A stretch of DNA of 41,048 bases from assembly GCF_002158995.1 (NCBI RefSeq), contig NZ_LOHF01000038.1, forward strand, positions 1 through 41,048, in the 5' to 3' direction. Below are positions 32,996-41,048 of the stretch, one piece after another. Under the pieces are notes generated by a model that did no database searches, was not told where the DNA came from, and saw nothing but the letters and a program-made list of their open reading frames with translations. The translations under genes were made by a program, and so were the position numbers. The DNA is from Pseudomonas caspiana. Its GTDB lineage: Bacteria; Pseudomonadota; Gammaproteobacteria; Pseudomonadales; Pseudomonadaceae. How positions within the stretch are numbered: the stretch's first letter is position 1; each line of letters begins with the position of its first letter.

Positions 32996-33123
32996 CATGA
33001 ACGAACAGGCTCCATTCGCTCGTTAGACGATGACGCGCTAACATCTCGAAATATTTTTTGCGTAGGGATTGGTAACTTGGCTGTATACCTCCATTCTGTC
33101 GCGCACGATCCAAGGAGTGATTG

Positions 33124-35766
33124 ATGCGCGCCAACCCGTCAGAACCGAACGAAGCAGTTACGGCGAATCAACCCATCCAGCCTGCCCGGCTCAAGTGGCT
33201 CGAGTTGCTGAGTAAATATCGCCAGCCAATTGGGCTGGGCGTTACGCTTCTACTATTCGCCGTGGCCTTGATTGCTTGCCGACACATGTTGAGCGAGCTC
33301 GACCTCTATGCACTGCAAGACTCATTATTGAGCGTGCCTGCTCCATCGTTGGCGGGAGCGGTGTTAGCAACGGTCGCCGGTTTCGTCATTCTTTTGGGCT
33401 ATGAATGGTCCGCCAGTCGTTATGCGGGCGTTAACCTGCCAAACAAAACACTGGCCATGGGCGGTTTTACTGCGTTCGCCATTGGCAATGCTGTCGGCTT
33501 GTCGATGCTGTCCGGCGGCTCGGTACGCTATCGTCTGTATTCGCGCAAAGGCATCGGCGCGGTCGAAGTAGCGCGCATGACGCTGTTCGCCAGCCTGTCT
33601 TTGGGCTGCGCCCTGCCGCCACTGGCAGCCATCGCAACCCTGAGCAATCTGTCCGGTGCATCGCTGGCACTGCACACCCCCGTGGACTTGCTGGCAGCCA
33701 TCGCCATTGGTGTGCTGGTACTGACAGGCGTATTGGCCGTTGCGGTCTACCGCCGCCGCCTGCCCGAACAAACGATCCCGCATACCCTGCTAGTGCATGC
33801 CGGACGCCGGACACTGCGACTCCCTGGCGTGAACCTGACGCTGATGCAACTGGTGATCACCGCTCTGGACGTCGCTGCAGCTGCCACTGTTCTGTATCTG
33901 CTATTGCCGCAATCGCCCCCCTTCGGCGCGTTCCTGCTGGTTTACCTGCTGGCATTGGCCGCTGGCGTACTTAGTCATGTACCGGGTGGCGTCGGGGTTT
34001 TCGAAGCCATCCTGCTCGCGGCATTCGCCAATGAACTGGGTGCCGCGCCGTTGGCTGCAGCGTTGCTGCTGTATCGGATGATTTACGTCGTCCTGCCATT
34101 GTTACTGGCTTGCCTGGTGCTGTTGTTCACCGAAGGTCAGCGCCTGCTGCCGACCAAACAGGCGATGCGCGTTGCCTCGGGTCTGGCTGCACCGATTCTG
34201 GCGCTGCTGGTGTTCCTTTCTGGCGTCGTGCTGCTTTTTTCTGGCGCTACTCCTGAAATCGATACCCGCCTTGAAGACCTGGGATTTCTCATCCCCCATC
34301 GCCTGATCAACCTTTCGCACTTTGGCGCCAGCCTGATTGGCGTCCTGTGCCTGCTCCTGGCTCAAGGACTGCGCCGGCGCTTGTCTGCTGCGTGGATGCT
34401 GACGGTCATTTTGCTACTGGCAGGCGCGGCCCTGTCGATGCTCAAAGGTTTCGACTATGAAGAAGCCACGCTGCTGATTCTGACCGCAGGGCTATTGGCA
34501 ATTTTCCGCCGCTCGTTCTACCGACCCAGTCGTCTGCTGGAACTGCCGTTCTCCCCGCTATATCTGGTAGCGACCCTTTGCGTACTGGGCGCATCGTTCT
34601 GGCTACTGCTGTTTGCATATCAGGACGTGCCGTATAGCCACCAACTGTGGTGGCAGTTCACTCTGGATGCGGACGCGCCTCGCGGACTGCGCTCGGCCCT
34701 GGGCAGCGCGGTACTGTTGATTATTGTCTCGCTCACTTGGCTGCTACGCACGGCACGACCGGTTATCAAGCTGCCAGACGCTTCCGAACTGGCCAAGGCC
34801 GCCGAAATCGTCAATGCCTCTTCACAGCCCGATGGCGGGCTGGTGCTGACGGGCGATAAAGCCGTGCTGCTGCACCCGGAGGGCAAAGCATTTCTGATGT
34901 ATGCCCATCGTGGTCGCAGCCTGGTTGCGCTATATGATCCGATTGGTCCGACACAGCAACGCGCCGAACTGATCTGGCAATTCCGTGACCTGTGTGACGT
35001 TCACCACGCACGACCAGTGTTCTATCAGGTCCGCGCGGAAAACTTGCCGTTCTACATGGACATCGGTCTGACCGCGATCAAGCTTGGTGAAGAAGCGCGG
35101 GTCAACTTGCGTAGCTTCGACATCGAAGCCAAGGGCAAGGAGATGAAAGACCTGCGCTATACCTGGAATCGTGGCGGGCGTGATGGCTTGTCGCTGGAGA
35201 TCTATGAAGCCGGCCAGGCGCCACTGGATGAGCTGAAGGTCATCTCCGATGCCTGGCTGACCGGCAAGAACGTCCGTGAAAAAGGTTTCTCGCTAGGACG
35301 TTTCAGCCCTGAGTACCTCAAGCATTTCCGCATCGCGATCATCCACTTCGAAGGCAAGCCGGTAGCGTTCGCCAACCTGCTGGAGACCTCGCGCCATGAC
35401 CTGGCCAGTCTTGACCTGATGCGCGCCCACCCGGACGCACCGAAGCTGACCATGGAGTTCATGATGGTCGGGCTGATTCTGTATTACAAAGAACATGGCT
35501 ACGAACGTTTCAGCCTGGGCATGGTGCCGCTGTCGGGTCTGCAACCACGCCGTGGCGCGCCCCTGACTCAGCGTCTCGGGTCCATGGTGTTCCGTCGTGG
35601 CGAACAGCTCTACAACTTCCAGGGCTTGCGTCGCTTCAAGGACAAATTCCAGCCTGACTGGGAACCACGTTATATGGCCGTGCCCGCCGGACTCGATCCG
35701 CTGGTGGCACTGGCTGACACCGCCGCCCTGATTGCGGGCGGCCTGACTGGATTGGTGAAACGCTGA
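33124..35766 (+). CDS. mprF: Aminoacyl-phosphatidylglycerol synthase/flippase MprF
   Basis: MprF moves an aminoacyl group from aminoacyl-tRNA to phosphatidylglycerol and flips the product, lowering membrane negative charge. The 880-residue protein has an N-terminal flippase domain with about 14 hydrophobic helices (residues about 30-545) and a cytoplasmic C-terminal synthase domain (KAFLMYAHRGRSLVALYDPI, RPVFYQVRAENLPFYMDIGL, DLRYTWNRGGRDGLSLEI). The closest known relative, PA0920 of P. aeruginosa, makes alanyl-phosphatidylglycerol; I infer alanine here too, but lysine cannot be ruled out. I chose the ATG at 33124, six bases after AGGAG; a TTG just before is too close. Its stop overlaps the next start (TGATG). 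Confidence 0.94.
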   Translation: MRANPSEPNEAVTANQPIQPARLKWLELLSKYRQPIGLGVTLLLFAVALIACRHMLSELDLYALQDSLLSVPAPSLAGAVLATVAGFVILLGYEWSASRYAGVNLPNKTLAMGGFTAFAIGNAVGLSMLSGGSVRYRLYSRKGIGAVEVARMTLFASLSLGCALPPLAAIATLSNLSGASLALHTPVDLLAAIAIGVLVLTGVLAVAVYRRRLPEQTIPHTLLVHAGRRTLRLPGVNLTLMQLVITALDVAAAATVLYLLLPQSPPFGAFLLVYLLALAAGVLSHVPGGVGVFEAILLAAFANELGAAPLAAALLLYRMIYVVLPLLLACLVLLFTEGQRLLPTKQAMRVASGLAAPILALLVFLSGVVLLFSGATPEIDTRLEDLGFLIPHRLINLSHFGASLIGVLCLLLAQGLRRRLSAAWMLTVILLLAGAALSMLKGFDYEEATLLILTAGLLAIFRRSFYRPSRLLELPFSPLYLVATLCVLGASFWLLLFAYQDVPYSHQLWWQFTLDADAPRGLRSALGSAVLLIIVSLTWLLRTARPVIKLPDASELAKAAEIVNASSQPDGGLVLTGDKAVLLHPEGKAFLMYAHRGRSLVALYDPIGPTQQRAELIWQFRDLCDVHHARPVFYQVRAENLPFYMDIGLTAIKLGEEARVNLRSFDIEAKGKEMKDLRYTWNRGGRDGLSLEIYEAGQAPLDELKVISDAWLTGKNVREKGFSLGRFSPEYLKHFRIAIIHFEGKPVAFANLLETSRHDLASLDLMRAHPDAPKLTMEFMMVGLILYYKEHGYERFSLGMVPLSGLQPRRGAPLTQRLGSMVFRRGEQLYNFQGLRRFKDKFQPDWEPRYMAVPAGLDPLVALADTAALIAGGLTGLVKR

Positions 35767-37100
35767 TGATTCAACGCTACCGGCGCATTTTGCTCGCAGC
35801 ACTGCTGATTGTTTTGGTTCTGGTTCTTGGGGTCTGGCTGTGGAGCCGCCCTGCCCCACCTGCAACACTGGACCGCTCGGCACTGACCGACGGCTCAGCG
35901 CTGACCGATGTCACGCCCGGCAGCCGAACCAAGGTTCGTGTCGCATTGGCAGTCACCGCAGACAACCTACTGTCAGACAAACAATTGCAGGCCCTGAGCC
36001 AGGACGCTTCTGCCCGGATCATTCAGGTTGTACTGCCCAAGGACGACTGCACCCTGCAGCAGAAGACCTTCAATGAAGCCCTTGGCAAACTCGATGAAGC
36101 GCCAACGGTTGTTGCCGGCATTGGTCCAGGCGCGACTTTGGCGTGGCGCTGGCTCGCGGGACAGGACAACGACAAGGCTGAAGCCATTTCGGTAGGCTTT
36201 TATCTGGAACAACCCTCTCAACCGGTCAAGCCGCTTGAGCCAGACGAAACACCTCCGGTCATCTGCGACGTGCCACTGCCCAAGACGGCTCCACACGGTC
36301 ACTGGATGGTCGCTTGGAACGATGCGCCGGACGATGAACCCGCGGCATTCGTGCGCGATCAGGCTAACGCCGATACCAGCATCAGCGATTACGACATCAA
36401 GCTGCCGCAAGTCCTCAACAGCGAACTGCGTCGCAAGCTGGTCGGCGAAGACGACAAAGGCGGCGGCCTGGGTATTCCTGTCGTAGAAGTGCCTGCCGCA
36501 CAACCTTCGGACACCGTGACGCTGTTCCTGTCTGGTGACGGTGGCTGGCGTGATCTGGACAAAGTTGTTGCCGGGGATATGGCCGGGATGGGCTATCCAG
36601 TCGTTGGCATCGACGTGCTGCGCTACTACTGGGAACACAAATCCCCTGAGCAGACCGCCACTGACCTGACTGAACTGATGCAACACTACCGGCAAAAATG
36701 GGGCGCCAAGCGCTTCATTCTGGCGGGTTACTCATTTGGTGCAGATGTACTGCCCGCCGTTTACAACCGCTTGGCGCAAGAGGATCAAGACCGCGTCGAC
36801 GGCATGATCCTGCTGGCCTTTGCACGCACCGGCAGTTTCGAGATTCGCGTCGACGGCTGGCTGGGTGCAGCGGGCAAGGATCTGCAGACAGGTCCGGAAA
36901 TGGCAAAATTGCCGGGCGACAAAGTGCTCTGCGTCTATGGCGTGGAAGAGACAAAAGAAAGTGGCTGTACGGACACCACGGCTGTCGGCGAGAAGCTGCA
37001 ACTGCCTGGCGGTCACCACTTCGACGAAAACTACCCGGCGCTTGCCAAGCGCCTGATTGCTTTCATCAATAAGCGTCAGGGCAAGACTCAAGCGCAGTAA
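35766..37100 (+). CDS. AcvB/VirJ-family aminoacyl-phosphatidylglycerol hydrolase
   Basis: The 444-residue protein has an N-terminal membrane anchor (ILLAALLIVLVLVLGVWLW), a periplasmic N-terminal region, and a C-terminal alpha/beta-hydrolase VirJ domain with FLSGDGGWRDLDK, the nucleophile elbow GYSFGAD (Ser) and the likely catalytic His in GGHHFDENY. The equivalent P. aeruginosa gene PA0919 encodes a periplasmic alanyl-phosphatidylglycerol hydrolase, and AcvB of Agrobacterium acts on lysyl-phosphatidylglycerol. The one-base overlap with mprF fits a pair that sets the level of the modified lipid from both sides. A short repeat (DRSALTDGSALTD) follows the anchor. Confidence 0.92.
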   Translation: MIQRYRRILLAALLIVLVLVLGVWLWSRPAPPATLDRSALTDGSALTDVTPGSRTKVRVALAVTADNLLSDKQLQALSQDASARIIQVVLPKDDCTLQQKTFNEALGKLDEAPTVVAGIGPGATLAWRWLAGQDNDKAEAISVGFYLEQPSQPVKPLEPDETPPVICDVPLPKTAPHGHWMVAWNDAPDDEPAAFVRDQANADTSISDYDIKLPQVLNSELRRKLVGEDDKGGGLGIPVVEVPAAQPSDTVTLFLSGDGGWRDLDKVVAGDMAGMGYPVVGIDVLRYYWEHKSPEQTATDLTELMQHYRQKWGAKRFILAGYSFGADVLPAVYNRLAQEDQDRVDGMILLAFARTGSFEIRVDGWLGAAGKDLQTGPEMAKLPGDKVLCVYGVEETKESGCTDTTAVGEKLQLPGGHHFDENYPALAKRLIAFINKRQGKTQAQ

Positions 37101-37120
37101 AACGCTTTTGGCAGCCCAAA

Positions 37121-37158
37121 AAAATCCCCGTCAGCTTTTAGGCTACGGGGATTTTTTG
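37121..37158 (+). terminator. Terminator of the mprF operon
   Basis: AATCCCCGT pairs with ACGGGGATT, with AGC/GCT pairing inside and a single bulged C, followed by a T-run. It lies about 20 bases after the stop codon. Confidence 0.93.
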
Positions 37159-37189
37159 TTGTGGAGTTTGGCCGGGTAAATCCGAATCC

Positions 37190-37278
37190 CTGTTGAAGCG
37201 AGGCTTGCTTGCGACCCCGTGGACTCAATGGATCAGACCCACCGCTTTAATCTTCCCGGGCAAGCCTGGCTCCAACAG
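37190..37278. repeat. REPIN between the mprF operon and kup
   Basis: CTGTTGAAGCGAGGCTTGC starts a left arm at 37190-37214 that matches the inverse of the right arm at 37254-37278 at most positions. The spacer is about 39 bases. It differs in sequence from the REPs at the window ends and at 30927, so at least three REP types occur here. Confidence 0.8.
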
Positions 37279-37308
37279 GCGGACACCTGCACGGTGCGTG
37301 CCGCCTGA

Positions 37309-39207
37309 CTACATCTCCACCTGCGTCCCCAATTCAATCACCCGATTAAACGGCAGCTTGAAGAACCGCAAATTGCCATTGGCATTCCTGAGCATGAACG
37401 CGAACAACCCTTCCCGCCAGCGAGCCATACCAACCATCTTCGACGCAATCACCGTCTCACGACTGAGAAAGTACGTAGTTCGCATCGGGCTGAAATCCAG
37501 CTCTTCCAGATGACAAAGGCCAAGGGCAGCAGGAACGTCCGGTTCGTCGATGAATCCGAAGTGCAGGATCACCCTATAGAAACCTTCACCATAGACCTCG
37601 ACTTCAAACCGCTGCTGCGCAGGCACGCGAGGCGTGTCTTCATACACCACCGTCAGCAACACTACCTGCTCGTGCAAGACCTGGTTGTGCAGCATGTTGT
37701 GCAACAGCGCGTGGGGAACTGCATCACTGCGCGCGGTCAGAAACACCGCCGTACCCTGAACCCTGTGCGGTGGCTGAACACGAATACTGCTGATGAAAAT
37801 CGGCAGCGGCAGCCCGCCTTCGTCGATGCGCTCCACCAATAGCTGTTTACCGCGCTTCCAGGTGGTCATCAGGATAAACAGCACCACCCCGGCAATGACG
37901 GGAAACGCGCCACCCTGAATCACCTTCGGCACGTTGGCAGCGAAGAACAGACTGTCCACGAATAACAGCGCCAGTAACAGCGGCACGGCCAGAACGGCAG
38001 GCCATTTCCAGAGCAGCAACATCACCGACGAAACCAGAATGGTGGTGCAGAACATGGTCCCGGTCACCGCAACGCCATAGGCCGAAGCCAGAGCGCCCGA
38101 AGACTCGAACCCCAGCACCAACAGAATCACACCGACCATCAACGACCAGTTCACCGCGCCGATGTAGATCTGGCCCTGGGCGTCACTGGACGTGTGCTGA
38201 ATGTGCATACGCGGGATGTAGCCAAGCTGAATCGCCTGCAAGGTCATGGAGAACGCGCCGGAAATCACCGCCTGAGAGGCGATCACTGTTGCCAGCGTCG
38301 ACAGGCCGATCAGCGGCAGCAAAGCCCAGCTGGGTGCCAACAGATAGAACGGGTTGCGTGCTGCCTCTGGATCTTCAAGAACCAACGCGCCCTGACCGAA
38401 GTAATTGAGCACCAACGCGGGCAGCACCAGAGCAAACCAGGCACGGGCAATCGGCTTGCGGCCAAAGTGCCCCATGTCGGCATACAACGCCTCGGCCCCG
38501 GTCAGCGCCAACACCACTGCGCCCAGGATTGCGACGCCTATCCCCGGATGGATAATAAAGAAACGCACGGCCCACAGCGGGTTCATGGCGTGCAGTACTT
38601 CGGGCTGATGCACGATGCCATTGATCCCCAAGAGTCCGAGCACCACAAACCAGGTCACCATGACCGGCCCAAACAACACCCCGATACGCGCAGTACCGTG
38701 ACGCTGAATAAGAAACAGCGCAACCAGCACCACCAGCGCCATCGGCACCACCCAGTGGTCGATGCCATCAAATGCCAGCTCCAACCCTTCCATGGCCGAC
38801 AGCACCGAAATCGCGGGCGTAATCATGCTGTCGCCATAAAACAGCGCGGCACCGAACAGGCCGAAAACCACCATGGTCATTTGCAGTTTCGGATACCGGG
38901 TCGTCGCCCGGCGAGCCAAAGCGGTAAGCGCCATGATGCCGCCCTCGCCCTGGTTGTCTGCACGCAGGATGAACGCCATGTACTTGAACGAAACGACCCA
39001 GATCAACGACCAGAAGATCAGCGACAGAATGCCGAGCACTGCGTCGTGGGTGACTTCTACGCCATAACCACCCTGAAACACCTCTTTCAGGGTGTACAGC
39101 GGGCTGGTGCCGATATCGCCGTAAACCACACCTACTGCGGCTATCAATAGCGCGAAAGGTTTTGACACTGGATGCCCGGTCCCAGCCTGACTGCTTGCTT
39201 GACTCAT
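37309..39207 (-). CDS. kup: Low-affinity potassium transporter Kup
   Basis: Kup is a proton-coupled K+ importer in the inner membrane. The 632-residue protein has about 12 membrane helices, the N-terminal signature GVVYGDIGTSPLYTLKEVF, the family regions GEGGIMALTALARR and ALTGAEALYADMGHFGRKPI, and a C-terminal cytoplasmic domain. It converges with the mprF operon. The 272 bases upstream (39208-39479) contain the divergent promoters of kup and rimO and no gene that I can support. Confidence 0.97.
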   Translation of the reverse strand: MSQASSQAGTGHPVSKPFALLIAAVGVVYGDIGTSPLYTLKEVFQGGYGVEVTHDAVLGILSLIFWSLIWVVSFKYMAFILRADNQGEGGIMALTALARRATTRYPKLQMTMVVFGLFGAALFYGDSMITPAISVLSAMEGLELAFDGIDHWVVPMALVVLVALFLIQRHGTARIGVLFGPVMVTWFVVLGLLGINGIVHQPEVLHAMNPLWAVRFFIIHPGIGVAILGAVVLALTGAEALYADMGHFGRKPIARAWFALVLPALVLNYFGQGALVLEDPEAARNPFYLLAPSWALLPLIGLSTLATVIASQAVISGAFSMTLQAIQLGYIPRMHIQHTSSDAQGQIYIGAVNWSLMVGVILLVLGFESSGALASAYGVAVTGTMFCTTILVSSVMLLLWKWPAVLAVPLLLALLFVDSLFFAANVPKVIQGGAFPVIAGVVLFILMTTWKRGKQLLVERIDEGGLPLPIFISSIRVQPPHRVQGTAVFLTARSDAVPHALLHNMLHNQVLHEQVVLLTVVYEDTPRVPAQQRFEVEVYGEGFYRVILHFGFIDEPDVPAALGLCHLEELDFSPMRTTYFLSRETVIASKMVGMARWREGLFAFMLRNANGNLRFFKLPFNRVIELGTQVEM

Positions 39208-39479
39208 CTACCACTCCTGAAACCTGGGTTTGAACTGCAGAAACACACGACAGTGCTCAGACTCACCCGTACAGATTGCGTGCTGGTGGCTACGCAAAAA
39301 CCAGACATATTTCGTAACGACGCGAAGCATAGCGCAGCACTCGTCGTAATTCTCTGCATAACACTGGTCAACCGCCGGGCTGATCGCTAGAATTGCGCAC
39401 TTTTTGATCAGAGGCGCACCAGCGCCCAGCTGTTGCCTCGGCTGCATGCCGAAGCCCACATCTCCGCCGAGGTTAGTCA

Positions 39480-40823
39480 ATGTCCACCGTCACCACGCCA
39501 TCCGCCCCCAAGGTCGGGTTTGTAAGTCTGGGTTGCCCAAAAGCTTTGGTTGACTCCGAGCGCATCCTCACCCAGCTGCGCATGGAAGGCTACGAAGTCG
39601 TCCCGACTTATCAGGACGCCGACGTGGTGGTGGTCAACACTTGCGGCTTCATCGATGCTGCCAAGGCCGAATCGCTTGAAGTGATTGGCGACGCCATCAA
39701 AGAGAACGGCAAAGTCATCGTTACTGGCTGCATGGGCGTTGATGAAAGCGTGATCCGTGACGTGCACCCGAGCGTGCTGTCCGTTACCGGCCCGCAGCAA
39801 TATGAGCAAGTGGTCAACGCCGTACATGACGCCGCGCCGCCGAAGCTCGATCACAATCCGTTGATCGATCTGGTGCCGCCTCAAGGCGTCAAGCTGACAC
39901 CGCGCCACTACGCGTACCTGAAGATTTCCGAAGGCTGCAACCATAGCTGCAGCTTTTGCATCATCCCGTCGATGCGCGGCAAGCTGGTCAGCCGCCCGGT
40001 AGGCGATGTACTCGACGAGGCCCAGCGCTTGGTCAAATCCGGCGTAAAAGAGCTGTTGGTGATCTCTCAGGACACCAGCGCCTACGGCGTCGACATCAAG
40101 TACCGCACTGGCTTCTGGAACGGTGCTCCGGTCAAGACGCGCATGACCGAACTTTGCCAGGCCCTGAGTACCATGGGCGTCTGGGTTCGTTTGCACTACG
40201 TCTATCCGTATCCGCACGTTGACGAGCTGATTCCACTGATGGCTGCCGGGAAAATCCTGCCGTACCTGGACATCCCGTTCCAGCACGCCAGCCCGAAAGT
40301 CCTCAAGCTGATGAAGCGTCCGGCATTCGAAGACAAGACCCTGGCACGCATCAAGAACTGGCGCGAACAGTGTCCGGACCTGATCATCCGCTCGACTTTC
40401 ATCGTCGGCTTCCCTGGCGAAACCGAAGAAGACTTCCAGTACCTGCTGGACTGGCTGACCGAAGCGCAGCTCGACCGCGTCGGCTGCTTCCAGTACTCAC
40501 CGGTAGAGGGTGCACCCGCTAATCTGCTGGACGCGGCCATTGTGCCGGACGACGTCAAACAGGACCGTTGGGATCGCTTCATGGCTCACCAGCAAGCCAT
40601 CAGCGCCGCCCGCCTGCAGATGAAGATCGGCCGGGAAATCGAAGTGCTGATTGATGAAGTCGACGAACAAGGCGCAGTAGGCCGTTGCTTCTTCGACGCG
40701 CCGGAAATCGACGGTAACGTGTTCATCGCTCTGGATGACAACAGCACCCTCAAGCCGGGCGACAAGGTAATGTGCCGCGTTACCGACGCAGATGAATACG
40801 ATCTGTGGGCCGAGACGCTCTGA
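39480..40823 (+). CDS. rimO: Ribosomal protein S12 methylthiotransferase RimO
   Basis: RimO adds a methylthio group to the conserved aspartate of ribosomal protein S12, using radical SAM chemistry and two [4Fe-4S] clusters. The 447-residue protein has the N-terminal UPF0004 domain with cluster cysteines C19, C55 and C84, the radical SAM motif C153-NHS-C157-SF-C160, and a C-terminal TRAM domain (IGREIEVLIDEVDEQGAVGR). Its start is 272 bases from divergent kup. Confidence 0.97.
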   Translation: MSTVTTPSAPKVGFVSLGCPKALVDSERILTQLRMEGYEVVPTYQDADVVVVNTCGFIDAAKAESLEVIGDAIKENGKVIVTGCMGVDESVIRDVHPSVLSVTGPQQYEQVVNAVHDAAPPKLDHNPLIDLVPPQGVKLTPRHYAYLKISEGCNHSCSFCIIPSMRGKLVSRPVGDVLDEAQRLVKSGVKELLVISQDTSAYGVDIKYRTGFWNGAPVKTRMTELCQALSTMGVWVRLHYVYPYPHVDELIPLMAAGKILPYLDIPFQHASPKVLKLMKRPAFEDKTLARIKNWREQCPDLIIRSTFIVGFPGETEEDFQYLLDWLTEAQLDRVGCFQYSPVEGAPANLLDAAIVPDDVKQDRWDRFMAHQQAISAARLQMKIGREIEVLIDEVDEQGAVGRCFFDAPEIDGNVFIALDDNSTLKPGDKVMCRVTDADEYDLWAETL

Positions 40824-40849
40824 CGCGCCATCGCCTGATGTAGCAAAAA

Positions 40850-40882
40850 AGCCCTGCCCTTCAAACGGCGGGGCTTTTTTTT
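40850..40882 (+). terminator. Terminator of rimO
   Basis: AGCCCTGCC pairs with GGCGGGGCT (one wobble) around an eight-base loop and is followed by eight T. It begins 27 bases after the stop codon. Confidence 0.93.
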
Positions 40883-40915
40883 GTTTCGAAGGGCTAAGCT
40901 AGTCCGTGTGCACTG

Positions 40916-40967
40916 CTTCTATCGAACAGAATGTAATCCTTTAAGTGAAATGCATTTTCGATAGAAG
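40916..40967. repeat. Inverted repeat downstream of rimO
   Basis: CTTCTATCGAA at 40916-40926 faces TTCGATAGAAG at 40957-40967, eleven exact base pairs with a 30-base interior. There is no T-run. It could be a protein-binding or transposon-end-like dyad. I do not recognise it. Confidence 0.7.
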
Positions 40968-41016
40968 AGCGCCCCGCGCCCCTGAAACCGCGCTGTCTCG
41001 CGGCAAATATTTGACC

Positions 41017-41048
41017 TGTAGGAGCGCACGAGCACCGCGAGGCCGCGA
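41017..41048 (+). repeat. REP sequence, cut by the window edge
   Basis: TGTAGGAGCGCACGAGCACC and the next 12 bases repeat, in reverse orientation and with a single mismatch, the REP at 30-61. The rest of the element lies beyond the window. Confidence 0.8.

Overview
The window is chromosomal DNA from a Pseudomonas, most likely of the P. syringae group or a near relative. The reasons are the tol-pal, ruv and que gene order, the aspS / Dps-like / cold-shock / slyX / oprD / proS order known from Pseudomonas, and REP-type palindromes of the kind common in P. syringae and P. fluorescens. There is no plasmid, phage or CRISPR signal. Species assignment is an inference.

Layout. 1-1139: a REP palindrome cut by the left edge, then nadA (minus). 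1205-1335: a decayed tRNA-Lys-like sequence with its own terminator. 1427-8698: an accessory catabolic cluster on the minus strand (aminotransferase, periplasmic amino-acid-binding protein, two permeases, ATPase, amidohydrolase, RraA-type aldolase) with a divergent LysR regulator. 8820-9407: a heme oxygenase. 9472-9998: two regulator fragments left by a deletion. 10204-10279: intact tRNA-Lys. The stretch between the decayed and the intact tRNA-Lys looks like a variable insertion zone; tRNA-Lys next to queC is a known integration site for genomic islands in Pseudomonas.

10343-22510 is core genome, all on the minus strand. In transcription order it is aspS, yebC, ruvC, ruvA, ruvB, ybgC, tolQ, tolR, tolA, tolB, pal, cpoB, queE, queC. 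It covers Asp-tRNA charging, Holliday junction processing, the Tol-Pal envelope constriction machine and queuosine precursor synthesis. 22818-25650 holds a ribbon-helix-helix protein, a Dps-family ferritin, a membrane-anchored cold-shock-domain protein, slyX and a HIT hydrolase. 26652-32105 holds an OprD-family porin, proS, a lipoprotein and dinB. 32344-32838 holds two identical initiator tRNA cassettes, each with promoter and terminator. 33124-37100 is a two-gene operon for aminoacyl-phosphatidylglycerol: mprF and an AcvB/VirJ-type hydrolase. kup (minus) and rimO (plus) close the window, followed by a second copy of the left-edge REP sequence.

The most interesting candidate is the cluster at 1427-8698. 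It pairs an amino-acid importer and aminotransferase with the two enzyme families (amidohydrolase_2 and RraA-type pyruvate aldolase) that end the gallate/protocatechuate 4,5-cleavage pathway. A plausible reading is catabolism of a 4-substituted glutamate-like amino acid, such as 4-hydroxy-4-methylglutamate, to pyruvate. This is an inference, not a demonstrated pathway.
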